Made by a program: the position numbers and the translations under genes
Shown: positions 1 to 9,515 of the stretch, in pieces
Layout: each line of letters opens with the position of its first letter
Position numbering within the stretch: the stretch's first letter is position 1
Assembly: GCF_000321225.1 (NCBI RefSeq)
Contig: NW_004451008.1
Span: 490,585-554,584, forward strand
Length of the DNA stretch: 64,000 bases
Reading direction: 5' to 3'
From: Odobenus rosmarus divergens
Taxonomy: Eukaryota > Chordata > Mammalia > Carnivora > Odobenidae
The notes under the pieces: model-generated
Databases searched by the model: none
Told to the model about the DNA's origin: nothing
Seen by the model: only the letters and a program-made list of their open reading frames with translations

Positions 1-167
1 GCCAAGTGAGGACTTTCTAATTTTATCATTTCTTTATACCTATGAGTTGGCCTTCTACTACAAAGGACCGCTCTTCTTTCTCCCCTCCTTATCTGTTTAT
101 TTCTACAAACATGGACTCATAAATTCTTATTATATGCAATAGGTTGTAATAAATTGATATCACTATT

Positions 168-356
168 GGGGTGCCTGGGTGGCTCAGTTGTTAAGCATCT
201 GCCTTCAGCTCAGGTCATGATCCCAGGGTCCTGGGATCGAGCACCGCATCGGGCTCCCCCTCAGCAAGAAGCCTGCTTCTCCCTCTTCCACTCCCCCTGC
301 TTGTGTTCCCTCTCTTGCTGTGTCTTTCTCTGTCAAATAAATAAAATCTTTAAAAA
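168..356 (+). mobile_element. Carnivora tRNA-Lys SINE (SINEC type)
   Basis: The element opens with the GGGGTGCCTGGGTGGCTCAG head of the carnivore tRNA-derived SINE, has a CT-rich body and ends with AAATAAATAAAATC and an A-run. It is flanked by a 17-bp target duplication with one mismatch (151-167 and 357-373, beginning AAATTGATATCA). It sits about 75 bp from the provirus edge but is a separate insertion. Confidence 0.95.
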
Positions 357-430
357 AAATTGATATCATTATTTATTTTGATGCCCAAATTGGCCCAGAT
401 TTGACCAATGAGAACCCTGTCAAGCCGGTT

Positions 431-434
431 AGAT
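431..434. repeat. 4-bp target-site duplication of the provirus (left copy)
   Basis: AGAT lies immediately outside the left LTR end, and an identical AGAT lies immediately outside the right LTR at 9101-9104. A 4-bp duplication is the size made by gammaretrovirus-type integrases. The pair shows that 435-9100 is one integration event and not two unrelated LTRs. Confidence 0.88.
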
Positions 435-765
435 TGTTATGGAACCTGGACTGGATCACCCGACGGAAGAACCAAGTGGCACCAGGAGATCTTGGAGGAT
501 AGGTTTATTTAACGCTGGCGGCCTCAGAGGAGAGTGGTCTCCAAAGGTCTGAGCCCTGAGCACAAACAAAGGGGGCAATTGATACACGTCTACTTCCTCA
601 TACTTGGCACTTTTGGCATGTGCGCGAAGTGGGGCAGGGTAAAGGACCCGGATTGGTGCACGCGGGAAGCAGAGCAGGGAGAAGAACCAGAAGAGCCCCA
701 GGGCAAGGACTGGGACTCTCTCGCTGGCTCGGTCGGCCGTCTTAGGACACAGATTTTCCTTATCA
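435..765 (-). repeat. 3' LTR of the provirus
   Basis: This is a 331-bp direct repeat of 8806-9100. On the minus strand it begins TGATAAGG and ends GGTTCCATAACA. The polyadenylation signal AATAAA is retained at 504-509. The position matching the TATA box of the other LTR reads TATCAATT (577-584), so the box is damaged here. A 40-bp U3 segment (630-669), bounded by GAAG on both sides, is absent from the 5' LTR. The two LTRs differ by about 27 substitutions in roughly 290 aligned bases by hand count. Confidence 0.93.
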
Positions 766-776
766 TTCCCCGCTTT
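766..776 (-). promoter_or_regulatory. Polypurine tract
   Basis: On the minus strand AAAGCGGGGAA abuts the TG that opens the 3' LTR. This is the expected position and composition of the plus-strand primer for reverse transcription. It is short but purine-only apart from one C. Confidence 0.8.
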
Positions 777-798
777 GATGCCCCTTTAAACACCTAGT

Positions 799-2472
799 TT
801 AGAGGGCATCATTTTCATCTTCTATGGGGTGATAGTGAGTAAGGAGTAACTGGAGTCTGATTTTAGCAATTTGAGTAGTGATAAACCCAGTAAGGGCATT
901 AAGAATACAAGGACCAAATGCTACTATGAGGAGAAGCAATAGGAGGGGGCCGACGAGGGGGGCGAACCAAGGGGAACCATTGTGAGAGAGGGTATCCCAC
1001 CAAGTTGTCTGCTGGAGTGTTTCCCACCGGCGATGTACTCATTCCTATAATTGGGTCAGAGTTTCTTGGACCACCCCTGACTCATTAGCATAGAAACAAC
1101 ATTCCTCCTGTAAGAAGAGGCAGAGCCCCGCCTTGTGCGGCCATGAGCAAGTCGAGCCCGAGCCTGTTTTGGAGGACCACTGAGGCCAGTGAATCGAGTT
1201 GGCACTGCAGGGCCAGGGCCGACTGAGTGAGGACAGAAAAATCCGCCATGAGTTGTTAACTCCTGATACTGAACCTGAGACATCCCGACGCCAGTGGCGC
1301 CAAGGGCAACACCTGATGCGGCCAGCAGGCTCACGATAAGAGGGATGGGCTGCAGGGGAGCGTCGAGGGTGGCCAGGAGCTCTCCATATGAGTGGGTGCA
1401 TTGCTCCCAGGGAGGACTGAAAGATCGGCTAAGAGACTGACAGGCGTGCATGATTGATCATGCGGGGTGATGCAGATGTATACACCTTGATCACAAGCTA
1501 AAAAAGTGTTGTTAGGTGCACAGACCCGACCTTCGCCCATGATGGGAGAAGAAGAGTTGCCATACAGTAGTACCAGAGCCAGAAAGGGATAATCTGAGGT
1601 CCCCGGTGCCGAGGTGGGAGGTGACATGGTAGATAGGTTGAGGATGACACCTAGGTATTGAACGGGACCGGGCTTCATACAGATCCAGCAGTTAGACGCA
1701 AGGGGTGGATTCGAGTGGTTAAGTGCTTGGTGGGAGGCGTTAAACATACCTAACAGTTGCGCTATAGATGCTTGCTGCGTGTGGATGGGGGACCTGGGGG
1801 ATGCGCCAGGGCGAGTTATTTTCTGTCTGACTCTGGGGGTTGACTGTAAGGCTTGGAGTGAACATGGACTTAATCATAAATTTGGCCATGGGGTCGGTCC
1901 CCATAGGGTGATATTGGCCCAGCAGGAGAGTGATTCCTGAAGCCCATGACGTGGCATTGGGTTCTAAGACTGAGAGGGTGAGCGCTATACAGTGATTGTT
2001 GGGGCAAGAGGATGGGGCAGCCTTGTGTGACAAGGAAACCCAGATGTCACTGCGCTGTTTGAGGTGCCACCTGTGGTGGACCATCGTTCCATTCCCGGCC
2101 AAGTCACCACCCATGACTCACATCCCCAGGCTTGCGAGCAGAACTGAGGGCAGGTGTTTGGCTGTTGAGGCGTAGGGCCCCCGCAGATGTAGATATCCAC
2201 CAGCCGGTCACCAGAGTGAGGGCCATGGACGTATCAAGAAGCTGGCATCCATCAAAATGGAGGTCAACCTTTGGTGTGTGCCCATCCCAGGTGGAAGAAG
2301 TCAGTCGGGGCGCTGGTGCGGGATTGAGGGGGATAAGCTGGAAAGTCCATTTGCCAGTAACAGTGATACGAGAGTTTGCTCCCCTTGCCTGGCCAGACAA
2401 GCTAGAGGCAGTGAGGAGGAACAGCACACCAGGCAGCAGAAAACCGGGACTGGCTGGGGACAGGAAAACCAT
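799..2472 (-). pseudogene. env: env remnant (SU and TM), frameshifted
   Basis: The ATG at 2472 opens a frame with a hydrophobic N-terminal stretch that looks like a signal peptide; it runs to 2104 as SU. A second frame (2114-1740) and a third (1747-1331) continue SU, and the third carries a CWIC motif (residues 20-23 of that frame), the gammaretroviral SU CXXC. A fusion-peptide-like Ala/Gly/Val-rich stretch follows near 1350-1270. The TM frame 1401-1045 contains the CX6CC disulfide motif. An in-frame TAG near 1045-1047 interrupts it, and the same frame then encodes a Leu-rich membrane anchor and ends at TAA 799-801. At least three frame changes and one stop mean no intact envelope protein. 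Confidence 0.88.
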
Positions 2473-2741
2473 GGTGAAATGGGCTCAGGAGTAAACAGCA
2501 GAGGGCCAGTAAAAGTGGGATCTGTGACCTTAGGTAGAGGAAGCCATCATGGCTAACCCATCAGCAGATAAAACCCGTGGACAAGTGAGTGCAGGAATAC
2601 ACCCTAGGGACCCCCAATAAGCAACGACAATAGTAAGTCTCTGAGGGAAAGTCCAGTCAGGAGGGGCAACAGTGTAGAGTCCGACTCCCAAGATGAGGGA
2701 AATCCTGCTGATGAGAGCCAGGGACCACGGTGAGCAGGTGT

Positions 2742-3015
2742 CCATCAGTTGTGGGGTCTTGTCGAAGGTGAAGCTGGAGTGGGTTCGTGAAGTCTGGCTG
2801 GACTCTCCACTGGTCAGACTCCTCGTCCATCAGTNNNNNNNNNNNNNNNNNNNNNNNNNNNNNNNNNNNNNNNNNNNNNNNNNNGGGTTCGTGAAGTCTG
2901 GCTGGACTCTCCACTGGTCAGACTCCTCGTCCATCAGTTGTGGGGTCTTGTCGAAGGTGAAGCTGGAGTGGGTTCGTGAGGTCTGGCTGGACTCTCCACT
3001 GGTCAGACTCCTCGT
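2742..3015 (-). repeat. 85-bp tandem repeat at the pol/env junction
   Basis: Copies start at 2742, 2827 (interrupted by the N gap) and 2931, with a period of exactly 85 bp. The full copies 2742-2826 and 2931-3015 differ at one base (A to G). The repeat lies at the 3' end of the integrase frame and encodes part of its C-terminal tail. Since 85 is not a multiple of three, each extra copy shifts the reading frame. Confidence 0.92.
2835..2884. other. Assembly gap (50 N) inside the tandem repeat
   Basis: Fifty Ns interrupt the second visible repeat copy. Repeat phase before the gap ends at offset 8 of the unit and resumes at offset 39, so the true missing sequence should be 31 bases plus a whole number of 85-bp units. 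Fifty does not fit this, so it is probably a placeholder length. Confidence 0.95.
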
Positions 3016-3852
3016 CCGAATGATGAGCTTTGTTCACTCTGGAGTGGTGGACCCGTGGGGTGACACCTGAGACCTTAAGGGCAGTAGGGGTGGTTAGAAC
3101 AACAGTGTGGGGCCCTGTCCACTGCAGTTTGAGGGGGTCTTTCTTCCAATCTTTGACCCAAACTGAGTCCCCTGTCTGGAAGGAGTGTACCTGAGATCCT
3201 AAGGAGATTGGGGCCCTTTTGATGGTGTACTTTTGTAATTTATTTAGGGTGGCCCCCAGGGCCTGAAGCTGCTCCTTTATCTCTTTATCTATAACCTGAT
3301 GCAAGTTTCCTGGAAGGCTTCCCAAGCACGGGGGAGGCTGTCCATATATTAATTCGAATGGGGAGAAACCTGATGTCCCGGGCATGCAGGGAGCATGCAG
3401 GAGAACTAGGGGTAGTAGATCCGGCCATGGGAGGTTAGTCTCCTGACAAAACTTTGCTAAGGTTTCCTTGAGGGTGTGATTCATTCATTCTACTTTCCCT
3501 GAACTTTGGGGCTGGTAAGCGGTGTGCAGTCTCCAGGTGATGTTGAGAGATTTGGTCAAGACCTGTACAATTTCTGCCACAAATTCAGGTCCATTTTTAC
3601 TATGGATTGTTAATGGCAGGCTGAACTGGAGCATGATCTCCCGCAAGAGGATTTTAGCTACTTCCCGGCTTTGCTCTGTCTAGTTGGGAAGGCTTTGACC
3701 CACCCAGAGTATGTGCATACTATTACTAGGAGATATCTGAACCCCTTGCTCTGCTGCACATCTGTGAAGTCTACCTCTAGATCTTCGAAGGGGGCTGCTC
3801 CCACGACACCTGGCGGGGGTCGTGGTGCAGACCGAGCATTATTTTTTAACAC
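2918..3852 (-). pseudogene. pol: pol remnant: integrase, interrupted
   Basis: The frame 3852-3658 carries the start of the catalytic core, with the first acidic residue in the VDFT motif (residue 28 of the frame), and ends at a TAG (3658-3660). The HX3H half of the N-terminal zinc-binding motif can be read just upstream, near 3950. The frame 3484-2918 encodes the C-terminal domain. The codon for the catalytic Glu lies directly upstream of this frame and is followed by an in-frame TGA at 3485-3487. The C-terminal tail runs into the 85-bp repeat. At least two frame changes separate the pieces. Confidence 0.9.
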
Positions 3853-3974
3853 ATGTTATGCATCATTTGCTCGTTGCTCAGCATAGTGCTGGCAGTTGAC
3901 TGATGTAGTAGTGCTTCTTGAGAAGGGCCTCTAATGCAGTTTTCCCAGATGAGTGAGTTGGTGGTATTCCTTGA

Positions 3975-4649
3975 CTAGATGCCCTCCAGTTGCTGTTGGA
4001 ACAAAATGCGCCCATCTGGCATCATCCACCATCCCTTTTCAGTCAGGGTGGCCCCCTCAGCCATGGCCCATTCCTTTTCCTGTTTAGTGTAACTGGGCGG
4101 AAGGACTTCTTCTGGGGGTGTTAAGGCCATGGTGAGGGAAGAGGCTCTGTCCATGTCCTCACTGGCTGCAGTCTTGGCTGCCTCATCTGCCAGATGATTT
4201 CCCCGCGCTATGGGGTTGTCTCCTCTCTGGTGTCCCTTACAGTGCAGGATTGCTACTTCCTTTGGAAGCCAGATGGCTTCAAGGAGTCTCAGTATCTCCT
4301 TGTTCTTGATAGTTTTTCCTGCTGCGGTTAGGAGGCCCCTTTCCTTGTAGATGGCTCCATGTATATGTACAGTAGCAAAGGCGTACTGAGAGTCAGTATA
4401 GATGTTGACTCGTTTGCCTTCACCGAGGGTGAGGGCTTGGACTAAGGCATATAACTCAGCCTGTTGAGCTGACCATCCAGCTGGTAATGCCTTAGCTTCT
4501 AGGACTTCAGTGGTTGTGGTTACTGAATAACCCGCTTTTCGGGCACCCTCATGTAGGTAACTGCTGCCATCACTGAACAGCGTGAGCTCTGGATTCTTTA
4601 TGGCTTGATCCAGCAGATCTGGACGGCTCAGGTAGACTTCATCCATCAC
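3975..4649 (-). pseudogene. pol: pol remnant: RNase H domain
   Basis: This open stretch of 224 codons covers the RNase H domain. The acidic residues expected in the active site are visible: D27 (SDGS), E65 (AEL), D86 (TDS) and D155 (ADEA). A His-containing HCKGH segment lies before the last Asp. It is one of the better-preserved pieces of pol, but it is separated from the RT connection frame (5031-4660) by a frame change. Confidence 0.92.
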
Positions 4650-4659
4650 CTCGGAGCAG

Positions 4660-6238
4660 TCATGGTCTGGTGCCCCCTCTTCCGTGGGAGAAAGTTGCTG
4701 GATTTAATGTCCTTACTGTTTCAAGGGTGACCCGCAGGTTTTTGCAGAGAAGCCCTTGGTATTGTGCTAGCCGAGAGCTGGAAAGGAAGCAGTATCCCTG
4801 TGCATTCATGAGGGACACAACTGCATGAGGGACCTTGACGTTAAGTTCTTGCCCCAGGGTAAGTTTGTCCGCCTCCTTGATGAGTAGGACTGTGGCTGCC
4901 AGCGCCCTGAGACACAGCGGCCATCCTGCTGCCAGTGGGTCCAGCTTCTTTGACAGGTAAGCAACTGGCCATTGCCAGGGTCCAACAGTATGGGTGAGTA
5001 CCCCAAGCGCTCTTTTTTCCTTTTCATGCACAAAGAGATTGAAGGGTTTCTCTACATCTGGTAGGCCCAGGGCTGGAGCCTGCCCCAGGGTGGTCTTTAT
5101 CTCTGTGAAGGCACCTTCTGCTTCCTCAGTCCAAGCAGGGGGTTCTCAATCTGGTCTCCCTAAGAGATCATAAAGGGGTCTTGCTATTGCCGAGAACCCA
5201 GGGATCCAGATGCGGCAGAATCCTGCAGACCCCAGGAGTTCTCGTAGGCCCCTTTTTGTCTGGGACTGTGGCAGGGAGATGATGACCCTTTTCCTCTCCG
5301 GCCCTAGTTCTCTCTTCCCTTGGGTGAGGAGAAACCAAGGTATCTGACCTGTTGTTGGCAGATGTGCCTTCTTCCATGAGGCTCGGTATCCTGAGTCTGA
5401 CAGGAGCTGTAGGAGGGCCTTTGTGCCTTTTGTGCAGTCTTCTTGTGTGTCACTGGCGAGGAGGAGGTCATCCACATACTCGAGGAGGGTGCACTGTGTG
5501 GCCTCTCTTGGGAAGCTGGCGAGGTCCTTGGCCAGTGCTTCCCCAAAGAGGGTTGGTGAGTGTTTAAACCCCTGCGGGAGGCGCGTCCAAGTCATTTGCA
5601 TCTGACGCCCTGTATCAGGTTCAGACCATTCAAAGGCAAACAGTGGCTGGCTCTGGGGAGCCAAACAGAGGCAGAAGAAGGCATTCTTCAAATCTAGGCA
5701 AGTGAACCATCTGGCCAAACCTGGGATTTGGCAGAGGAGGGTGTATGGATTCAGGACCACTGGGTGCAGAGATGGTCACCTTGTTGATGGCCCACAGGTC
5801 TTGAACTGGTCGGTATCCCCCTCCTGGCTTCTTGACTGGCAGGAGTGGGGTATTCCAGGCCGACTGGCACTCGACTAGGATACCTGTTTCTTTGAGTTTG
5901 GTCAGATGTTCTTGGATGCCAATCTTAGCTTCTTGTGGAAGCGGGTATTGCCTTTGCCTCTGAGGTTGGGCTCCTGGGATCAGTTCAACAATGATAGGGG
6001 CCCGATTCCGGGCCAGTCCAGGTGGGTTGTTTGCAGCCCATACTGAAGGGAAGGTGAGTCTGAATTCCAGGGGGCAGCTCGGTTGGGCCTAGGCACAGAA
6101 TAGCCTCCATTCTTCTTCCTTTGGTGTGGTAATTGCTAGTAGTAGAGACCCCGTCTCCTCTTGCCTTGGGTTCAATCAGAAGCTAGTGTGTCTAGTGGGC
6201 TCAAAGGTTATCTGAGCCCTAAGCTTGGAGAGTATGTC
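4660..6238 (-). pseudogene. pol: pol remnant: reverse transcriptase, broken into several frames
   Basis: The open frame 5760-5146 carries the palm motifs: LDLK with Asp 23, LPQGF at 61-65, and YVDD at 95-98, the polymerase active-site signature. The connection subdomain occupies 5031-4660. The fingers region (about 6238-5760) is recognisable only in pieces, with stops and frame changes; 5145-5032 is likewise disrupted. No continuous RT frame remains. Confidence 0.9.
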
Positions 6239-6472
6239 TCAGCCCAGAAGAGGGATGGGGCAATCGGGCAGATAAAGGAATTCATGTCGGACCTTGTGGC
6301 CCCTGAGTTCGCACTGGCGAGCCTGGCAAAAGGGCTGTTGTATCACCCATGTCCCGGTGGCCCCAAGGATGGTCGCAGTCCTTTTGCTGAAAGGGGTCAC
6401 TGGGGAGGTGACAACAGAGTCTTCAGCCCCAGTATCAACCATAAAAGTCACTGGTTGGCCCCCCACCTTCAT
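6239..6472 (-). pseudogene. pro: pro remnant: retroviral aspartic protease
   Basis: This 77-codon stretch includes the catalytic triad Asp-Thr-Gly-Ala (residues 13-16) and a later ILGATG flap-to-core segment (35-40), close to the whole domain of a gammaretroviral protease. It is in the same frame as gag and lies directly after the gag TGA, with no stop between. It ends at TGA 6239-6241, which would break the pol frame before RT. Confidence 0.9.
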
Positions 6473-6520
6473 TCTGACCCTGGGCTCATGGGGGCCAAGG
6501 AGGACAGAGCCCGGTCCCCC

Positions 6521-6523
6521 TCA
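6521..6523 (-). other. gag terminator UGA in frame with protease
   Basis: The gag stop codon is TGA, followed by GGG GGA, and the reading frame continues without a stop into the protease. In murine-type gammaretroviruses the gag stop is suppressed to make Gag-Pol, so this is the expected junction. The usual codon there is UAG; here it is UGA. Whether UGA is ancestral or a later mutation cannot be told from one copy. Confidence 0.75.
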
Positions 6524-7441
6524 GTCTGAGTCCATTCCCGCAAGGCCTATGAGGTCCTCTTCTCGGGGTTCTTCCTTGTAGCAGCTGGGCTTTTGAGCCT
6601 TTCCCCGGTTGGGACATTCGTTTCTCCAATGCCCTTTCTCTTTACAGTAGGCACATTGATCCCTTGTCAAGGAGGTTCTGGGTTTCCCCCCTTTTGGTAG
6701 TTGGGGTCTCCCCGTCTTTGTGTTGTCCTTTTCTTTCAGGGTGGCGGCGAGGAGGCTGACTTTCTTTTTCATCTTTTTGTCAGCTTCCCGTTCGGCTGAG
6801 ACCTCCCTGTTCATGTAGACCTTATTGGCAATCTCTATTAGTTGGGTGATGTTCATCCTGGCGAAACCCTCTAGTTTCTGAAGTTTTTTTCTGATGTCTG
6901 GGGCGGCCTGAGCCATGAAGGAGGTATTTACCATCTGTTGGCTTTCCTGTGCCTCGGAGTCAAACGGAGTGTATATTCTGTAGGCTTCACATAGTCTTTC
7001 GTAGTAGTCCTGGGGGGACTCCCCTGGTTGTTGAGTGACCAAGGATACCTTAGTCATGTTCATGGGTTTCTTAGCTCCTGCCTGGATTCCCTGGAGGAGG
7101 GTCTCCTGGTACCAGTGGATGTGGGCCTGTCCCTTGGTTGTGGTGAAGTCCCATGCTGGGTGCTCTTTGGGTGCGGCTGTATTAGCCCAGGCAGCAGGGT
7201 CGATGACTCCCACTCGTGCATGCTCTTCCAGGTACTGCCGTACACCTTTCATTATTCTCCTCCTTTCCTCTGTGTTAAATAGGGTGTGGAGTAACTGTTG
7301 GCAGTCTTCCCAGGTTGGCCAATGAGTCTGGAAGAGGGATTCTATGAGGTCTATCATGGCCTGTGGTTTCTCAGAGTAGGATGGGGTGCTATGTTTCCAA
7401 TTGAGGAGGTCGATGGTGGTGAAGGGCTGATAATACATCAT
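6521..7441 (-). pseudogene. gag: gag remnant: capsid and nucleocapsid
   Basis: An open stretch of 306 codons, the longest in the provirus. Residues about 1-215 are capsid, with the major homology region around 138-160 (QPGESPQDYYERL). Residues 216-250 are Lys-rich. Residues 263-276 form one CCHC zinc knuckle, C-X2-C-X4-H-X4-C, of the nucleocapsid. It ends with TGA at 6521-6523, and the protease follows in the same frame. The ATG at 7441 is internal to ancestral gag and is not a genuine start, because matrix lies upstream in another frame. Confidence 0.93.
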
Positions 7442-7932
7442 GGAATGGCCAGGTTGGACTGTCCTACCTTCATCGTGCCTCTCGGGTTCTCACATCTCTC
7501 ATACTGGCATTTGGAGGGCACTTGGACCCGGCCTGGGGCGCAGCCTGGCTGCTGGTCTTGGAGAAAGTGGATCTTTTGGGCCTGGGGGCGCTGGTGGCTC
7601 CTCTGGGCCTGGGGGCGCCCGTGGATCCCCAGTGAAACCGATGCCAGTGGAGTGTCTGGAGCTGAAAGACCAGGTGTAGGTGGTCTTGGGGGTGCGTACG
7701 GTGGGGGCAGGGTCAGTTCGTCCTCCAGATCTCCAACTAGGATTTGTGGAGACTGGGGCTTTTGCTGATTTTCTTTATGTTACTTGGATGAGGCAATTAA
7801 GACTCTGGACTGTCTCTGCCTATTGCAAGCAAATTGCACCCAGGGGGGAAGGGTCTAAGCAATTCCTAGCCAACAGTCAATGTACGGAAACTGGTCAGGG
7901 TGTCCTGGTTCTCCTGTTACGACTCGCCATAC
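7442..7932 (-). pseudogene. gag: gag remnant: end of matrix and p12-like region
   Basis: This segment links matrix to capsid. In the matrix frame it carries three stops (TGA at 7933-7935, then TAG and TAA further on). It continues as a Pro-rich p12-like stretch with a PPPY late-domain motif at 7696-7707. GC-rich near-repeats of GGGCCTGGGGGCGC occur around 7575-7618. A frame change between the PPPY motif and 7441 separates this from the capsid frame. Confidence 0.75.
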
Positions 7933-8121
7933 TCAACAAATCGTTGGGACATCCAATGTCCCTTCTGAAGGCCACCCGACATCAAAGGTGGGCCATTCCA
8001 ATTCACATAGGGTTCTCAACTTGCCGGGGTTCATCCTGACTCCATAGTCTCCCAAAAACACCTTCTTGAAGTTTTTGATCATGGTCTCTAGAACCGTAGG
8101 TTTATTCTGCCCTGACCCCAT
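7933..8121 (-). pseudogene. gag: gag remnant: matrix N-terminus
   Basis: The ATG at 8121 starts MGSG, with Gly at position 2 as required for N-myristoylation. The frame contains the EWPTFDVGWP-type core typical of gammaretroviral matrix. It stops at TGA 7933-7935 after 62 codons. I chose 8121 over the upstream in-frame start because of the Met-Gly and the match to the family's N-terminus. Confidence 0.85.
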
Positions 8122-8785
8122 GGTGATGTCCCCATGTGCGGTGGCACAGAGACAGACAGAGGGGGGTGCCTCCTGAGATGAGGAGACCAATCAGATGCCC
8201 GTCTGGCCATATCCTGAAGGAGCTTAGGTGAGGCTTAGCCGTAGCGGTCTCAGCATTTTGACTTACGATTGGAAACTATTCCGATGCCACCATAGACTGT
8301 ATGCCGTTCACCACAGAATCGCAGACAGGCCCACTCAGACTCCATAGGCTTCTGGGGACCTTAAGAGTGCCCACCTGCAGAATCACAGAATCAGTCCGCT
8401 TGAGCAAGCCAGGTCGGACTGCATAGTCACTCACACATTCACACTCCAGAAGTTATTACATTCCCTCCCTGGAAATCCATACCTGTGTGACCTCTAAGAG
8501 GTCTCTGGGAGGTAATCAGGCTCCCCTTCCACCCCAATGAGGGTGGGCCTGTCTAGGTCCTGGGACCCCAAGCTTTACTGGAATCCAACGTCGGGACCAG
8601 GTCCTCACCTGCCAAGTGTCCTCGAGTCCGGCAGGAACAGCAGAGCGGGGCTGGCCCAAGGCGAGCGGGGCAGGAGACTGCTGAAAATTAGGCAGGGCAT
8701 GCCTTTTCCGTTACGATCCCTCGTTCTGTCACTGCCCCGCCATTGCCCCTAAACTGGTGGCAACAATGGGCCAGCACAGTTGGGT
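8122..8785 (-). other. Proviral 5' leader
   Basis: This untranslated region lies between the primer site and the matrix ATG. It would be expected to hold the packaging signal and splice donor. I could not pick out a packaging structure or donor by eye with any certainty. No host sequence or extra gene is apparent. Confidence 0.6.
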
Positions 8786-8803
8786 TTCCCAGTCAGAGAA
8801 CCA
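8786..8803 (-). promoter_or_regulatory. Primer-binding site, tRNA-Glu type
   Basis: On the minus strand, two bases after the 5' LTR, the sequence TGGTTCTCTGACTGGGAA matches the complement of the mammalian tRNA-Glu 3' end at 16 of 18 positions. Both mismatches are C to T, one in a former CpG context. The element would therefore be an ERV-E in the naming scheme based on primer tRNA. Confidence 0.85.
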
Positions 8804-8805
8804 AA

Positions 8806-9100
8806 TGTTACGGAACCTGGACTGGATCACCCGATGGAAGGACCAAGTGGCACCCAGAGATCTTGGCGGATTGGAGGTTTATTTACTGCCGGCAGGCTCA
8901 GAGGAGAGTGGTCTCCAAAGGTCTGAGCCCCAAGCACAAGCAAAGGGGGCAATTTATACACATCTACTTCTGCATACTTGGCGCTTTTGGCACATGCGCG
9001 AAGCAGGGCAGGGAGAGGAACCCAGAAGAGCCCCAGGGCAGGGACTGGGACTCTCTCGCTGGCTCAGTCGGCCATCTTAGGACATAGATTTTCCTTATCA
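8806..9100 (-). repeat. 5' LTR of the provirus
   Basis: This 295-bp LTR on the minus strand runs TGATAAGG to CCGTAACA. A TATA box (TATAAATT, 8951-8958) lies about 70 bp before AATAAA (8878-8883), the normal promoter/polyadenylation spacing. It lacks the 40-bp U3 block present in the other LTR. It would be the promoter of the provirus; no activity can be inferred from sequence. Confidence 0.94.
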
Positions 9101-9104
9101 AGAT
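9101..9104. repeat. 4-bp target-site duplication of the provirus (right copy)
   Basis: AGAT directly follows the right LTR end and matches 431-434. Confidence 0.88.
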
Positions 9105-9342
9105 TATTTGATTTTTAAAAGAGGTGGATTTTCCATTCAAATATGTCCCCAAATAGTACACAAAAGGTGTTAAGAGCAAATGAAGTGAAAAGTTTGGGCA
9201 GTGTGCCACAACGTGATGGTGAGCAAAATATCCTTTACTGGATCAGCACTCCCCAAACTGTTCCAGCTTCTCATGCCTTCTTCCTTCTTCTCTGTCCTAA
9301 AATGGAATTAAATGCTAGAACTTGGAGGGACTTTAGAGACAC

Positions 9343-9515
9343 AGTTCTGTGGTTCTCAAACACTGGCTTGTGCCAAGGGCTGTGTGACTGGGATCATTGG
9401 AGAGCTGGTTTACCAGAGCACTCCCCCACTGGGGATTCTGATTCGCAAGGGCAGACCCAGATAGGTGGGCATTTTGTGTGTTCATAAGCTCCCCAGGAGA
9501 CTCTGGTACTCAGCC
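9343..9515 (+). repeat. MER5A-like hAT-Charlie fragment
   Basis: The phrase order TGGTTCTCAAACACTGG, CTGGGGATTCTGATTC, TAAGCTCCCCAGG is that of the MER5A non-autonomous hAT element. The fragment is diverged. Confidence 0.6.

Larger units (their letters stand above)
435..9100 (-). mobile_element. Endogenous class I (gammaretrovirus-like) provirus, full structure, decayed
   Basis: Read on the minus strand the order is 5' LTR, tRNA-Glu-type primer site, gag, pro, pol (RT, RNase H, integrase), env, polypurine tract, 3' LTR, with a 4-bp AGAT duplication outside. The matrix/capsid/CCHC layout, the in-frame gag-pro junction and the CXXC/CX6CC env motifs all place it with gammaretrovirus-like ERV1 elements. 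The Glu primer site points toward the HERV-E-like branch, which is inference. All reading frames contain stops or frameshifts, so I see no capacity for replication. Length is 8,666 bp including a 50-N gap of unknown true size. Confidence 0.95.

Noticed and set aside
590..793. Minus-strand ORF inside the 3' LTR
   Set aside because: It lies wholly in LTR sequence and is not conserved as an ORF in the other LTR beyond what sequence similarity gives.
1056..1451. Considered whether env might still be intact, as in a domesticated envelope gene
   Set aside because: SU is split over three frames, TM over two, and the TM frame has a TAG; no preserved reading frame supports domestication.
7028..7768. 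Plus-strand ORFs opposite gag
   Set aside because: Shadows of the better-supported minus-strand gag frame; no domain.
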